NCBI RefSeq assembly: GCF_023522835.1
Contig: NZ_JALCZU010000017.1
Location: 1-41,210, forward strand
DNA: 41,210 nucleotides
DNA from: Oceanobacillus saliphilus
GTDB taxonomy: Bacteria > Bacillota > Bacilli > Bacillales > Amphibacillaceae
Direction of reading: 5' to 3'
The position numbers were made by a program, and so were the translations under genes. How positions within the stretch are numbered: the stretch's first letter is position 1; the number at the start of each line of letters is the position of its first letter. This document shows, one piece after another, positions 15,366-24,206 of the stretch. A model generated the notes under the pieces. It saw nothing but the letters and a program-made list of their open reading frames with translations, was not told where the DNA came from and made no database searches.

Positions 15366-17120
15366 TTATGCTTTTACATCATCCAAATGCTGAATTTGAT
15401 ATAAATCATAATAATGCCCCTGGAGATTCATTAACTCATTATGGGAACCTACCTCCACAATTTGACCATTCTCAATTACAACAATACGATCAGCATGTGT
15501 AATGGTTGCAAGTCGGTGTGCAACAATAAATGTAGTACGTTCAGATGCCAGTCTTTCCATCGTCTCCTGAATTAAATGTTCACTTTCCAGATCGAGTGCA
15601 GATGTCGCTTCATCAAAGATCAGAATTGGAGGATTCTTTAGGAAAACACGTGCAATTGCGACCCGTTGTTTTTGCCCCCCTGACAATTTGACACCACGTT
15701 CTCCAACCAGCGTATCATACCCATATGGCAGGGATTCAATAAAGTCATGTGCGTTTGCATCTTTTGCTGCTGCAATCACTTCTTCATCTGTTGCATCAGG
15801 TTTACCCATCCGAATATTCGTTGCAATGGATTCACTGAAAAGTATATTATCCTGGAGAACCATTCCTATATTATTACGCAATGACCTGGCTTTCATATCT
15901 CGAATATCAATGCCATCAACTTTAATCGCCCCGCCGGTAACATCATAAAATCGTGGTATTAAACTGATCAAGGTAGATTTCCCCCCACCACTCATACCTA
16001 CAAGTGCTATTGTTTCACCTTTTTCGACATTAAGGTGAATATTGCTCAAAACAGATTGTTCTTCTTCATCGTACGTAAAGGAAACATTACAGAATTCGAC
16101 AGTTCCTTTCACTCTTCCTGGTTCGATGGCATTTTCCTTATCAACAATATCGTACTTTTCATTCATAAATTCAAATACCCGGTCAATGGATGCAATGGCC
16201 TGAACAAGAGTTGTTGAAGAGTTAATAAGCCTTCTCAATGGGCTGTAGACTCTTTCCATATATCCGACAAAAGCCATCATCGTTCCCAATGTTACATCTC
16301 CGATTATTACCTGATAGCCGGCAAAAGCTATAACAAGAAGTGGAGCTAAATCCGTAATCGTGTTCGTTACAGCAAATGTCTTTGCATTCCAATCCGTATG
16401 GTGCAAAGCTTTATCAAGAAAATTTCTGTTACGTGATTGAAACTGACCTTGCTCATAGTCTTCCAGTGCAAAACTTCTCGTCACAGGCACACCCTGCACC
16501 CGTTCATGGAGATGGCCCTGCACCTCAGCGAGAGCCTGGGATCTTTCCCTTGTCAAACGACGTAATCTGCCGAAAAAGTATTTAATCGCAAAACCGAACA
16601 GTGGAAAAAGAATGATGGACACAATGGTCAAGCTCACATCCATCGTCAGCATAATCGCTATGGCAATGAGTATCGTTATCAGGTCAAGCCATATGTTCAT
16701 TAATCCAGTTATTACGAAATTTTTCGTTTGTTCGACATCATTTATTACCCGGGAAATAATTTCGCCGGTTTTTGTCTGAGAATAGAATTTCAAGCTCAAT
16801 TTTTGTATATGGTCAAACAGCTTGTCTCGAATGTCATATAAAATTTTATTACCGACCCATTGAGCTAAATATTGGCGAATATATTCAATCGGCGGACGCA
16901 ATACAAGAAATACAGCGAATGAAATACCCATTATCCAAAACAGATTTGTGATTTTATCTGTATCACTCATATCTGCACCAATAATATCATCAATGACATA
17001 TTTCAAAATTAAAGGCATTAATAAAGGTATGCCAAATTTAATAATCCCAACAAGAATTGTCCAAAATATCTTCCATTTATATGGTTTTACAAATTTCATG
17101 TATTGCTTTACACTGCTCAT
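15366..17120 (-). CDS. ygaD: ABC exporter half-transporter (YgaD)
   Basis: A 584-residue type-IV ABC exporter with a membrane domain (six helices within about residues 15-320) fused to an ATPase domain. The ATPase shows Walker [10 protein letters not shown] near 375, signature LSGGQKQR near 478, Walker [13 protein letters not shown] near 498 and the H-loop VAHRLAT. It would act as a homodimer, likely exporting lipids, drugs or peptides; the substrate is unknown. It matches B. subtilis YgaD in sequence ([14 protein letters not shown] start) and in position next to ygaC and sspE. The 107-bp gap after ygaC suggests it may share that transcript. Confidence 0.93.
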   Translation of the reverse strand: MSSVKQYMKFVKPYKWKIFWTILVGIIKFGIPLLMPLILKYVIDDIIGADMSDTDKITNLFWIMGISFAVFLVLRPPIEYIRQYLAQWVGNKILYDIRDKLFDHIQKLSLKFYSQTKTGEIISRVINDVEQTKNFVITGLMNIWLDLITILIAIAIMLTMDVSLTIVSIILFPLFGFAIKYFFGRLRRLTRERSQALAEVQGHLHERVQGVPVTRSFALEDYEQGQFQSRNRNFLDKALHHTDWNAKTFAVTNTITDLAPLLVIAFAGYQVIIGDVTLGTMMAFVGYMERVYSPLRRLINSSTTLVQAIASIDRVFEFMNEKYDIVDKENAIEPGRVKGTVEFCNVSFTYDEEEQSVLSNIHLNVEKGETIALVGMSGGGKSTLISLIPRFYDVTGGAIKVDGIDIRDMKARSLRNNIGMVLQDNILFSESIATNIRMGKPDATDEEVIAAAKDANAHDFIESLPYGYDTLVGERGVKLSGGQKQRVAIARVFLKNPPILIFDEATSALDLESEHLIQETMERLASERTTFIVAHRLATITHADRIVVIENGQIVEVGSHNELMNLQGHYYDLYQIQHLDDVKA

Positions 17121-17226
17121 ATAGTTGATCTTCCTCTATTGTTTTGTGTCACTAAAAATCCCTGTTACACATCTGACCTGGTAACAAGGATATATTCTCT
17201 AAATGAATGCCTTAAAAACTTCACTT

Positions 17227-17754
17227 TCAGCGATATGTCAAATATCTTTCATACCAATTATCTACAAAATCTGGTGCAAATGGTCCTTTCCGTTGTCTAA
17301 CCCATCTTAACAGATATTCCATATTATTATGAAGAATTCGATCAAGAACAACAGGATAGTTCATTAATTCTTTATGTTCATCATACTCATCCTCATCCAA
17401 TAAATCATAGGTCATGTCTGGATAAACTTTAACATCCAGATCATAATCGATATATTTCAATGCCTCTTCATCGTATATGAAAGGTGAACTTATATTGCAA
17501 TAATAGTGAATACCGTCATCTCGAAGCATTCCAATTATATTAAACCAATACTTCGCATGGAAATAACAAATCGCTGGTTCTCTAGTGATCCAGGTACGAC
17601 CATCACTTTCTGTTACCTGCGTCCTATCGTTTGCTCCGATAACCACTGTTTCCGTACCTTTTAAAACCACACTGTTCTCCCATGTCCGATGCAGTTGTCC
17701 ATTGTGTTTGTAGCTCTGTATTTGCATTTTAGATCCCGCCTTCGGAGCCACCAT
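17227..17754 (-). CDS. ygaC: DUF402 nucleoside tri-/diphosphate phosphatase (YgaC/Ntdp)
   Basis: The protein has 175 residues from the ATG after AGAAAGGAAGATAAA; nine upstream codons lack a ribosome site. It is strongly similar to B. subtilis YgaC and the S. aureus Ntdp enzyme: [79 protein letters not shown] and the C-terminal [17 protein letters not shown]. Ntdp hydrolyses nucleoside tri- and diphosphates with a metal; the conserved acidic [10 protein letters not shown] and DEDEYDEH segments would bind it. Gene order ygaD-ygaC-sspE is the same as in Bacillus. Confidence 0.92.
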   Translation of the reverse strand: MVAPKAGSKMQIQSYKHNGQLHRTWENSVVLKGTETVVIGANDRTQVTESDGRTWITREPAICYFHAKYWFNIIGMLRDDGIHYYCNISSPFIYDEEALKYIDYDLDVKVYPDMTYDLLDEDEYDEHKELMNYPVVLDRILHNNMEYLLRWVRQRKGPFAPDFVDNWYERYLTYR

Positions 17755-17923
17755 TTTATCTTCCTTTCTGCGTATATCCATTCCGTGTAATTATCCATCA
17801 ATTATAAAGGTAAGATAGCTAAATATAAAGCATAATGCCCCAATCAGAAAAGGAGAAGAGTTTTTTAAAACAGTAACTTCCTCAGAATCACTACGATGGA
17901 GACTTGAATAAATCAGAAGAAAC

Positions 17924-17965
17924 AAAAAGGATACCCTTCTTATTAAAAAGAAGGGTACCCTTTTT
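17924..17965 (-). terminator. sspE terminator
   Basis: An 18-bp stem with one mismatch (AAAAAGGATACCCTTCTT / AAGAAGGGTACCCTTTTT); on the minus strand it ends in a T run. It lies 22 bp beyond the sspE stop. Confidence 0.8.
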
Positions 17966-17986
17966 GTCACTTGGAATATTGATTTG

Positions 17987-18157
17987 TTACTTCTTTTTTG
18001 ATTGGGATTGTTGATTTTGCTGTTTTACATGCTGAACATCTGTTTCAGAAGCAAACTCAGTTCCATACTGCCCTTGTCCTTGAGCAGCTTGTTGGTTTTG
18101 CTGTTTTACGTGCTGAACATTTGTACCTGAAGTTGTTTGATTTGGTTTTTTAGCCAT
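17987..18157 (-). CDS. sspE: gamma-type small acid-soluble spore protein
   Basis: 56 residues from the ATG preceded by CGGAGGTGATAGTG. The protein is very rich in Gln, Lys, Ser and Thr and contains two copies of the block VQHVKQQNQQ, separated by GTEFASETD, the site cut by the germination protease GPR in this family. Gamma SASPs are stored in the spore core as an amino acid reserve for germination. Expression by sigma-G is expected, but I could not identify a convincing sigma-G promoter. Only two repeat blocks are present, making it shorter than the B. subtilis protein. Its presence marks the organism as a spore former. Confidence 0.93.
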   Translation of the reverse strand: MAKKPNQTTSGTNVQHVKQQNQQAAQGQGQYGTEFASETDVQHVKQQNQQSQSKKK

Positions 18158-18321
18158 CACTATCACCTCCGCAATAATTAATCTATCCATTCCACATGAA
18201 GTTATCCAATTTATTTCTACATTTTTAGGTTGTCGCGAAAAGTAAAATATGGCAACGAATAAAACGGAGGAAATAGTAAACCTTAATAATGTGATTTCAG
18301 TTCATTTTTGGAGGAATTGCC

Positions 18322-18519
18322 ATGAACACACCAAGGGACTTTACAGAACTGTCTATGCTTAGTAAAACTAAATGGCATGATAACGAATTGCACTATTTTC
18401 AGCATGCACTTTCACAAATTCTACCCTATATAAATTCAGAAGGATTAACGATTTTACATGAAATTAACAGTGAAATGTATCACCGAGCCGAAAACGATCA
18501 AGACTCCCTCAACCAATAG
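18322..18519 (+). CDS. small conserved hypothetical protein
   Basis: A 65-residue soluble, acidic, mostly helical protein starting MNTPRDFTELSMLSKTKWHD. It is real rather than a chance frame: TTTTGGAGGAATTGCC precedes the ATG, and the stop codon lies in the loop of a strong terminator. It stands between sspE and mutY, where B. subtilis has other small genes, but I do not recognise a named family. No membrane segment, signal or metal motif is seen. Confidence 0.7.
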   Translation: MNTPRDFTELSMLSKTKWHDNELHYFQHALSQILPYINSEGLTILHEINSEMYHRAENDQDSLNQ

Positions 18520-18540
18520 AGGGAGTCTTGATCGTTTTTA
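18491..18540. terminator. bidirectional terminator between the small gene and mutY
   Basis: A 20-bp perfect stem (AAAACGATCAAGACTCCCTC and its complement) with an 8-nt loop, A-rich on the left and T-rich on the right, so it can serve both convergent genes. The left arm is the end of the small gene's coding sequence. Confidence 0.9.
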
Positions 18541-18551
18541 GTAATTGATTT

Positions 18552-19637
18552 TTACTTTTCCATGCCTTCTATGTGTTTAAACATTTTCTGATGTGAAACC
18601 GGAAAAGGGTATTTTGAAATATCCGCTTTATTCACAAAAATTAATCTTTTATCCTCTGTTTCAACTTGATCGGTTGTCGCATCGTATATTTCCAACTGCC
18701 AAATAATATGGGAAAATACGTGTTTCAGTTTCCCTTTTTGCTCTCCTAATCGCACTCGCAAGCCATATTCATTGTAAACCCAATTTTCAAGATATTCGAT
18801 ACTAATTTCGTTTATTGGAACCATTGGAAACTGCCACAGATTTGCCAATAATCCGTTTTCCGCTCTTTTTTCGATAACATATTCACCATAATTGTTTTTT
18901 ATAAGCAAGACTACATAGGGCATTGTTTTTTGTTTTTTAGACTTGGCTTTAATCGGTAAATGTTCCTGTACGCCTTCCGCGAATGCCTGACAGTGCTCCT
19001 GCACAGGACAAAACATGCAGGCCGGAGACTTTGGCGTGCAGATTGTCGCTCCCAAATCCATAATTGCCTGATTGAAAGACGAAGGATCTTCTTCCGATAT
19101 CACTTGGCGAACATACTCTTCAAACAGTTTTTTTGTACGTGGCTGAGCTATATCCTCTTCGATCATCAAAAGCCTTGAAAAGACGCGCATGACATTCCCA
19201 TCAACGGCAGGTTCAGGCTGGTTATAGGCTATGGATAAAATAGCCCCCTTAGTGTACGGGCCAATTCCTTTTAATGAACTTAACTCCTTTGGTGTGGAGG
19301 GGACTTTCCCATCATATTTTTCTACTACTTCACGTACCGCGTTTTGAAGGTTTCTTGCACGGGAATAGTACCCTAAACCTTCCCATGTTTTGAGAACATC
19401 CTGTTGATTTGCTGCGGCAAGCTCATAAACAGTTGGATATTTATCGATAAAACGATTAAAATAAGGGATAACTGTATCTACTTTCGTCTGCTGCAGCATG
19501 ATTTCGGAAACCCATATTTTATATGGATCCCTTTCTCTACGCCATGGCAGATCTCGTTTCGTTTCACCATACCAGCTGAGAATATCATTTTGGAATGTTG
19601 AAATGTTGAAATTCTTTAATAATTCTTTAGTCATCAT
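18552..19637 (-). CDS. mutY: A/G-specific adenine DNA glycosylase MutY
   Basis: A 361-residue base-excision enzyme removing adenine mispaired with 8-oxoguanine. The catalytic Glu is in SEIMLQQT (near 46), the helix-hairpin-helix is LKGIGPYTKGA (near 125), the catalytic Asp is in AVDGNVMRV (near 145), and the [4Fe-4S] cysteines are in CTPKSPACMFCPVQEHC (about 199-215). The C-terminal third is the MutT-like 8-oxoG reading domain (YVVLLIKNNYGEYVIEKR onward). Two adjacent ATGs are possible starts, with AAAGGAAGTGCA upstream. It is divergent from yfhP, as yfhQ(mutY) is in B. subtilis. Confidence 0.95.
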   Translation of the reverse strand: MMTKELLKNFNISTFQNDILSWYGETKRDLPWRRERDPYKIWVSEIMLQQTKVDTVIPYFNRFIDKYPTVYELAAANQQDVLKTWEGLGYYSRARNLQNAVREVVEKYDGKVPSTPKELSSLKGIGPYTKGAILSIAYNQPEPAVDGNVMRVFSRLLMIEEDIAQPRTKKLFEEYVRQVISEEDPSSFNQAIMDLGATICTPKSPACMFCPVQEHCQAFAEGVQEHLPIKAKSKKQKTMPYVVLLIKNNYGEYVIEKRAENGLLANLWQFPMVPINEISIEYLENWVYNEYGLRVRLGEQKGKLKHVFSHIIWQLEIYDATTDQVETEDKRLIFVNKADISKYPFPVSHQKMFKHIEGMEK

Positions 19638-19702
19638 TGCACTTCCTTTATGCTACAATACACATATAATTCTTATATTCCACTTGAGGAGGACCACTTT
19701 GT

Positions 19703-20689
19703 ATGGATACTGGCACTCATATAGTAATGGGCATCGCGTTAGGTGGATTGGCTACTTTAGACCCTGCAGTGCATAACGATCCGGTACTATTTAATGCTGT
19801 ATTGGTCGGGACGGTGGTTGGTTCACATGCACCGGATTTCGATACCGTTTTTAAACTCAAAAATAATGCAACCTATATTCGTCACCATCGCGGTGCATCC
19901 CATTCACTGCCAGCAATCTTTTTATGGGGGTTGCTAGTGTCTGGTATCATCTACATGTTTGTTCCCGAAGTAAGTTACTTTCATTTATGGCTATGGACAT
20001 CATTGGCAGTCATCATTCATGTTTTTGTCGACCTATTTAACGCCTATGGAACACAAGCATTCAGACCGTTTTCCAATAAATGGATAGCGAAGGGCTTCAT
20101 TAGCACGTTTGATCCCTATATCTTTTTCCTTAATATTGCAGGAATCACCGCATGGGCTCTTGGGGCAAACCCTGGCTACACTTGGGTGACCATCTATACG
20201 GTCATTGTATTATATTATATAAAACGTTACATGGACAAACGGGAAATCGTGAAAAAAATAAAAGAATACTTTCCAGATACAATTGAAATCGCTACATCAC
20301 CTACAATAAAACAAAACTACTGGCGTGTTGCCATTACAACAGAGGATAAATTTTATGTAGGCACAGTTGAAAACCGTCACATTGAAATTGTCGATGAATT
20401 TTGGAAGGTGCCTTTGCCGGACACTCCAATTATAAATACTGCCAAAAAAGACAAAAATATCGAAGCGTTTTTAAATTTCTCACCTGTCTACCGCTGGGAA
20501 ATTAATCAGTTTGATTCCGTTACAGAAGTTCGTTTCATCGATCTCCGCTATCGATCGAAAACCTATTATCCATTTGTTGCGGTGGTACAAATTGATAAAA
20601 ACATGAAAATCATTAGCTCCTACACTGGTTGGATTTTCTCCGAGCACAAGCTGAAAAGCAAATTATATGTTGGTGACCCAACGACATAG
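19703..20689 (+). CDS. yfhP: YfhP, YdjM-family membrane metal-dependent hydrolase-like protein
   Basis: A 328-residue protein. The N-terminal half is a membrane domain of four or five helices carrying histidines (MDTGTHIVMG, GSHAPDFD, IRHHRGASHSLPA, HVFVDLFNAYGTQ), the set that defines the YdjM/YfhP family and suggests a metal site at the membrane. The C-terminal half (about residues 185-328) is a soluble beta-rich domain. Start ATG after TGAGGAGGACCACTTTGT. The pairing with divergent mutY and downstream yfhH matches B. subtilis, where YfhP has been described as affecting expression of its neighbours. The enzymatic reaction, if any, is unknown. Confidence 0.88.
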   Translation: MDTGTHIVMGIALGGLATLDPAVHNDPVLFNAVLVGTVVGSHAPDFDTVFKLKNNATYIRHHRGASHSLPAIFLWGLLVSGIIYMFVPEVSYFHLWLWTSLAVIIHVFVDLFNAYGTQAFRPFSNKWIAKGFISTFDPYIFFLNIAGITAWALGANPGYTWVTIYTVIVLYYIKRYMDKREIVKKIKEYFPDTIEIATSPTIKQNYWRVAITTEDKFYVGTVENRHIEIVDEFWKVPLPDTPIINTAKKDKNIEAFLNFSPVYRWEINQFDSVTEVRFIDLRYRSKTYYPFVAVVQIDKNMKIISSYTGWIFSEHKLKSKLYVGDPTT

Positions 20690-20690
20690 A

Positions 20691-20722
20691 AAAACAGCAG
20701 GCAGTCGAGCCTGCTGTTTTTA
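20691..20722. terminator. bidirectional terminator between yfhP and yfhH
   Basis: AAAACAGCAGG-CAGTCGAG-CCTGCTGTTTT with T/A tails on both sides, lying between convergent stops and overlapping the yfhH stop. Confidence 0.85.
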
Positions 20723-21055
20723 ACTTTTTACTTTTTTTCCAAGTAAGGATATCGGGAGGGCCTCCTCTTTTTCATACATTTCATCGAGAAGATTAATTCG
20801 ATGCCCCCATGCAAACACACCGTTTATATAATTAATTTTAAATGTAAAACCCGGTTCCATTCTCAATTGATATATTTCATCGGAAGCAAAGTCACTTGGA
20901 TTTAGTGTATATGCCAAAGCAACCTGCATTTTGCGTTCATTTATCTGTACTTCCGAAATATTGCCCAATTGCTCTGCTTTCTGAGCTTTTTCTTTTAATA
21001 AACCTATTTCTCTATGTAACTGTTCGATTGAATAATCGCTATATCGATAATTCAT
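20720..21055 (-). CDS. yfhH: YfhH family protein (DUF1811)
   Basis: A 111-residue protein resembling B. subtilis YfhH: YSIEQLHREIGLLKEKAQKAEQ forms a helical N-terminal half and YQLRMEPGFTFKINYINGVF a small beta barrel-like C-terminal half with WGHRIN. Function unknown. Position between yfhP and recX is conserved. GGGGATGACAAC precedes the ATG. Confidence 0.85.
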   Translation of the reverse strand: MNYRYSDYSIEQLHREIGLLKEKAQKAEQLGNISEVQINERKMQVALAYTLNPSDFASDEIYQLRMEPGFTFKINYINGVFAWGHRINLLDEMYEKEEALPISLLGKKVKS

Positions 21056-21112
21056 GTTGTCATCCCCTTCCCCACTATTATTTTAACAATTGTTTGATCT
21101 AATGGGAACAGT

Positions 21113-21925
21113 TTATTGCTCTTCTCTATCATCCAGAAATTTATTAATCAGCTCAAAAGCAAACCCTTTTCGATATAAACCTTCTGTCACTTTTTGCCGT
21201 AATGCGTATCCTTCATGTTTCTTTTCGTGTTTTCTCAACAGCTTTTCCCCTTGATAAACAAGGGCATCCCATTCACCATCCTGGTTCTTTCCTTCCTCAA
21301 TTCCAGCAAATGCCTCTTTAATTGCTTCCTGACTAAACCCCTTTTGCAGTAAGTTCGTCTGAAGCTGTTGGGTCTGTTTGCGAAAGGATTCTTTCCTACT
21401 GGAATTTACTTTCTTACCGATGAGCTTTTTTATTTTTTCATATTGCTTCTCATATGGATAATGATGGAGTGCAGAATCTGCTATAAGCTTAGTGACTCCT
21501 TTATCGATTAATTCTTTTTTAATCATTTTGGGCCCTTTCGAGGAAGTATTCATTCTTGAGCGAACAAACATCAATGCAAACTGCTCATCATCAATCAATT
21601 TTTCATCCGTAAGCTTCTTTATAATCTGATCAATATGTTCTTCATCGACTTCTTTTTTTACCAGATAATCGATGATTTCCTTCTTCGTTCGCATGCGGTA
21701 GCTTAAAAAGTTGATTGCTTGGGTATATGATTTATGTAATGTATCTTTCTGAATAAGTGTGGCGATCATGGATTCTTCCAATTCCTGTCCTTTACGCAAC
21801 CGAAACTCGATTAATATAGCTTCATCCACACTAAAGCCATACTCTTCTCCATTAGAAGTACTTAAGAAGATATTGAACCGATTCTTATGTTTTACTTGTG
21901 TCGTGATTCGGGTAATTTTTCTCAA
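21113..21925 (-). CDS. recX: recombination regulator RecX
   Basis: The protein is 270 residues from a TTG start at 21925, chosen because AAAGGGGTGGG sits six bases before it; an ATG 18 bp further upstream overlaps that ribosome site. The product consists of repeated three-helix RecX modules, visible in YTQAINFLSYRMRTKKEIID, KLIDDEQFALMFVRSRM, KGPKMIKKELIDKGVTK and the C-terminal ALRQKVTEGLYRKGFAFELI. RecX binds RecA filaments and modulates recombination and SOS induction. The length (about 270) is that of Bacillus RecX rather than the shorter proteobacterial form. Confidence 0.92.
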   Translation of the reverse strand: MRKITRITTQVKHKNRFNIFLSTSNGEEYGFSVDEAILIEFRLRKGQELEESMIATLIQKDTLHKSYTQAINFLSYRMRTKKEIIDYLVKKEVDEEHIDQIIKKLTDEKLIDDEQFALMFVRSRMNTSSKGPKMIKKELIDKGVTKLIADSALHHYPYEKQYEKIKKLIGKKVNSSRKESFRKQTQQLQTNLLQKGFSQEAIKEAFAGIEEGKNQDGEWDALVYQGEKLLRKHEKKHEGYALRQKVTEGLYRKGFAFELINKFLDDREEQ

Positions 21926-22131
21926 TGATCCCACCCCTTTCATTTATAATAACAGAATAATCGTTATACCGACCAGTGTTCGGCATTCAAAGAGACATAG
22001 AAGAAAGCAGACTCAGAAAGTTAAGGGATGATGCATTGTAAATAAAAATTAATTACTATTTCAATACAGTAAGAACCAAATTGATGTATATAATAATAAA
22101 GAATGCAATTTTTACATGGGAGGGCTACAAC

Positions 22132-23043
22132 TTGAATTTTCTTATAAGCGGCGGTTCTGGTTTCATTGGCAAACATCTATCCAAATCCTTGCATGAAAAA
22201 GGAAATCATACGTATATACTTACTCGATCTGCCAACAACAAGACGAACACAATCAATACTACGTACATACCATATAATTATCCATCTGATAGGCTTCCAA
22301 TCATAGATGGAGTCATTAATTTAGCCGGTGAGTCACTTTTTGGCTACTGGTCTTCCAAAAAGAAAGATGACATTATTAAAAGCAGACTAGATGCTACGAA
22401 TCAGATTATTGAACTGATTAAAAACATGAAAACCAAACCAAAAGTTTTCATCAGTGGTTCAGCTGTCGGATACTATGGAACATCTGAGGATCTAATATAT
22501 ACCGAAGCCACCACGAAACCAGGGAAAGATTTCCTCGCAGAAGTAACAGTTAAATGGGAAGAAGCTGCCCGCCAGGCTGAATCAATGGGTATCAGAACGA
22601 TTTATGCCCGATTCGGTATCGTCCTTGGCAATGAAGGTTCACTTCCTTTAATGAGCATTCCCGTCAAAATGTTAACTGGTGGAAAAATCGGAAATGGGGA
22701 ACAATGGATGTCTTGGATTCATATCCAGGATGCTGTAAATCTGATTGAATACTGTCTATTCGAACCTCAGCTTGAAGGTCCGGTTAATTTTACTGCACCG
22801 AAACCAAAAAGAAATAAAGAATTCATGAAAATACTTTCAAAAAATCTGAAGCGACCATACTGGTTTCGGACACCTTCCACGCTCATTCACGCTACGATTG
22901 GGGAAATGGGACAGTTAATTACAAAAGGACAATATGTATTGCCACAAAAGGCTTTGGAACAGGGGTTTGAGTTCAACTATCCAGAGTTGAACGATGCCTT
23001 AAAACAGCTTGCTGATGCAAAGAAAACGAAAACATTATCCTAA
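22132..23043 (+). CDS. yfhF: TIGR01777-type NAD-dependent epimerase-like protein (YfhF)
   Basis: The protein has 303 residues from a TTG start at 22132 preceded by GGGAGGGCTACAAC. The ATG-like codons 50 bp upstream would add residues before the Rossmann motif that family members lack. Dinucleotide-binding GGSGFIGKHL lies at about residues 7-16, GVINLAGES near 60, the YYGT motif in SGSAVGYYGTSEDL near 115-125, and a C-terminal DUF1731-like region with MGQLITKGQYVLPQKALEQG. Extended SDR fold; substrate unknown. Adjacent and divergent to recX as in B. subtilis. Confidence 0.9.
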   Translation: MNFLISGGSGFIGKHLSKSLHEKGNHTYILTRSANNKTNTINTTYIPYNYPSDRLPIIDGVINLAGESLFGYWSSKKKDDIIKSRLDATNQIIELIKNMKTKPKVFISGSAVGYYGTSEDLIYTEATTKPGKDFLAEVTVKWEEAARQAESMGIRTIYARFGIVLGNEGSLPLMSIPVKMLTGGKIGNGEQWMSWIHIQDAVNLIEYCLFEPQLEGPVNFTAPKPKRNKEFMKILSKNLKRPYWFRTPSTLIHATIGEMGQLITKGQYVLPQKALEQGFEFNYPELNDALKQLADAKKTKTLS

Positions 23044-23206
23044 GTCTCTCGATGAATTTCTTTGCCCTTATACAGGTAAGAAAATTTTAATAAAAATTTA
23101 CAAAAAAACAGTTCCCTTTTAAATAAAAAAATTGTAAAATAAAAATACCAAAATACGAAAGAGATGAATGGATCGTATTACTTTACAACACAGAATTATA
23201 TAGGGA

Positions 23207-23340
23207 AGGCAAATGGTGCGCCACCAGTTTATCTGGTTCTAGTGGGTTCGATTCCCACCCCGAATTTTTGTTGAACGCTAAAATAAAAATTCGAGGGTGG
23301 GACACTCACTGGATTTCCTTATGGAGAAATCCGTGTTTTT
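23207..23340 (+). ncRNA. structured 5' leader with tRNA-arm-like hairpins ahead of a GNAT gene
   Basis: Successive hairpins are visible: GGC-AAATGGTGC-GCC (23208-23222, D-arm-like), ACCAG-TTTAT-CTGGT (23223-23237), and GTGGG-TTCGATT-CCCAC (23242-23258), an exact tRNA T-arm with a 7-nt TTCGATT loop. CCCAC (23254-23258) can instead start a 16-bp stem with a single bulge: CCCACCCCGAATTTTT pairs with 23285-23301. An intrinsic terminator follows (23307-23340). The mutually exclusive T-arm and long stem, plus the terminator before the start codon, are what an attenuator or riboswitch would show. It is not a complete tRNA (no acceptor pairing, 5-nt anticodon-like loop) and lacks T-box signatures. 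A decayed tRNA is the main alternative. Confidence 0.5.
23307..23340 (+). terminator. attenuator-type terminator inside the GNAT leader
   Basis: CAC-GGATTTC ... GAAATCC-GTG with a bulged T and an 8-nt loop, directly followed by TTTTT, 29 bp before the GNAT start codon and before its AGGAGG. Confidence 0.65.
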
Positions 23341-23369
23341 ACCCGCCTGGAATGAGGAGGGTATTTTTT

Positions 23370-23927
23370 ATGCTTAAAATGCGTGATTTACATGAGGTGC
23401 CTGTACTTTATGAATTAATGGCACATCCGAATGTTTTCCCCTATGTAAGGCATAAAGCAAACTCGAGTGATGAATTTTATTTCACTACAAAACAAACAAT
23501 TGAAGCTGAAGAAAACGGAGAATTAATCTCCCGAACGATTATAGATGAGTATTATCAACCGATTGGTACGATCAATCTTTTTGATATTCATGAAAATCAC
23601 GGATTTTTAGCTACCTGGATTGGGCAACCGTACTTCGGAAAAGGATACAATAAACAAGCTAAAGAGCAATTCTTTGATTTATTATTTTTCTCCTATGAGA
23701 TTGAAGGAATATTTATGAAAGTAAGAAAAACAAATAAACGTTCCTTACATGCAGTATTAAAATTACCATATGCTGCTTTAGGCAATGAAATATATCCGGA
23801 AGTCTATGCAAAGGTTAATCCTGACGAAGAAATTTATGATCTCTTCGTCATTACAAAAAATCATTATATGTCTTATCAGCAATTCAGAACGATCGAGACA
23901 GAAGCTACCGGTGAAGAAGTTTCTTAA
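23370..23927 (+). CDS. GNAT family acetyltransferase
   Basis: 185 residues from the ATG that follows AATGAGGAGGGTATTTTTT; the frame is open further upstream but runs through the structured leader. The fold of Gcn5-related acetyltransferases is recognisable: substrate strands (QPIGTINLFDIHENHGFLA), the acetyl-CoA loop in WIGQPYFGKGYNKQAKE (about residues 87-103) and VRKTNKRSLHAVLKL afterwards. The pyrophosphate loop ends GYN rather than the more common GhG/A. Substrate unknown. The gene separates yfhF from yfhE and has its own leader with terminator, so expression is probably regulated after initiation. Confidence 0.82.
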   Translation: MLKMRDLHEVPVLYELMAHPNVFPYVRHKANSSDEFYFTTKQTIEAEENGELISRTIIDEYYQPIGTINLFDIHENHGFLATWIGQPYFGKGYNKQAKEQFFDLLFFSYEIEGIFMKVRKTNKRSLHAVLKLPYAALGNEIYPEVYAKVNPDEEIYDLFVITKNHYMSYQQFRTIETEATGEEVS

Positions 23928-23994
23928 GTTTCATAAATCCAGTGCATAAATAGTTGCTTAACGGGCATTCTAGTCATTAAAGTGAGGGATCATG

Positions 23995-24123
23995 ATGGCT
24001 AAATTGAAACCTGGTCAATCTGAGAAGTTTCTTTCCAAAACGCAGGAAGTCCTGTATCAGAAAGAGTTTAAAAATGCAGATCGTGTTTACAATCAGATTA
24101 CACAAAGAGGAAACCGAAGCTAA
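23995..24123 (+). CDS. yfhE: YfhE family small protein
   Basis: A 42-residue protein, MAKLKPGQSEKF..., with the family's conserved part SKTQEVLYQKEFKNADRVYN. AGTGAGGGATC gives the correct spacing for the second of two adjacent ATGs. The stop codon lies inside its terminator. YfhE accompanies yfhF in many Bacillaceae; function unknown. Confidence 0.8.
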   Translation: MAKLKPGQSEKFLSKTQEVLYQKEFKNADRVYNQITQRGNRS

Positions 24124-24138
24124 CTGCTTCGGTTTTTT
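24111..24138 (+). terminator. yfhE terminator
   Basis: AAACCGAAGC-TAACT-GCTTCGGTTT followed by TTT; the left arm overlaps the end of the coding sequence. Confidence 0.85.
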
Positions 24139-24206
24139 CTATTTGGCATGGAAGGTTGTCATCAAAAGGCTTGGTGACAACTAAGTTTTCTAAAATAATC
24201 TCACTT

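Noticed and set aside
18158-18260. Sigma-G promoter for sspE
   Set aside because: A TGTAGA-N17-CATGTGG arrangement exists but matches the sigma-G consensus too poorly to report as a feature.
23200-23270. A complete tRNA gene
   Set aside because: Only the T-arm is canonical. The bases 3' of it (CCCGAAT) have no complementary 5' partner, the central arm has a 5-nt loop, and no CCA follows.
23200-23340. A T-box riboswitch
   Set aside because: There is no AGGGTGGNACCGCG antiterminator motif or specifier loop, and the downstream gene is an acetyltransferase rather than an amino acid or tRNA synthetase gene.
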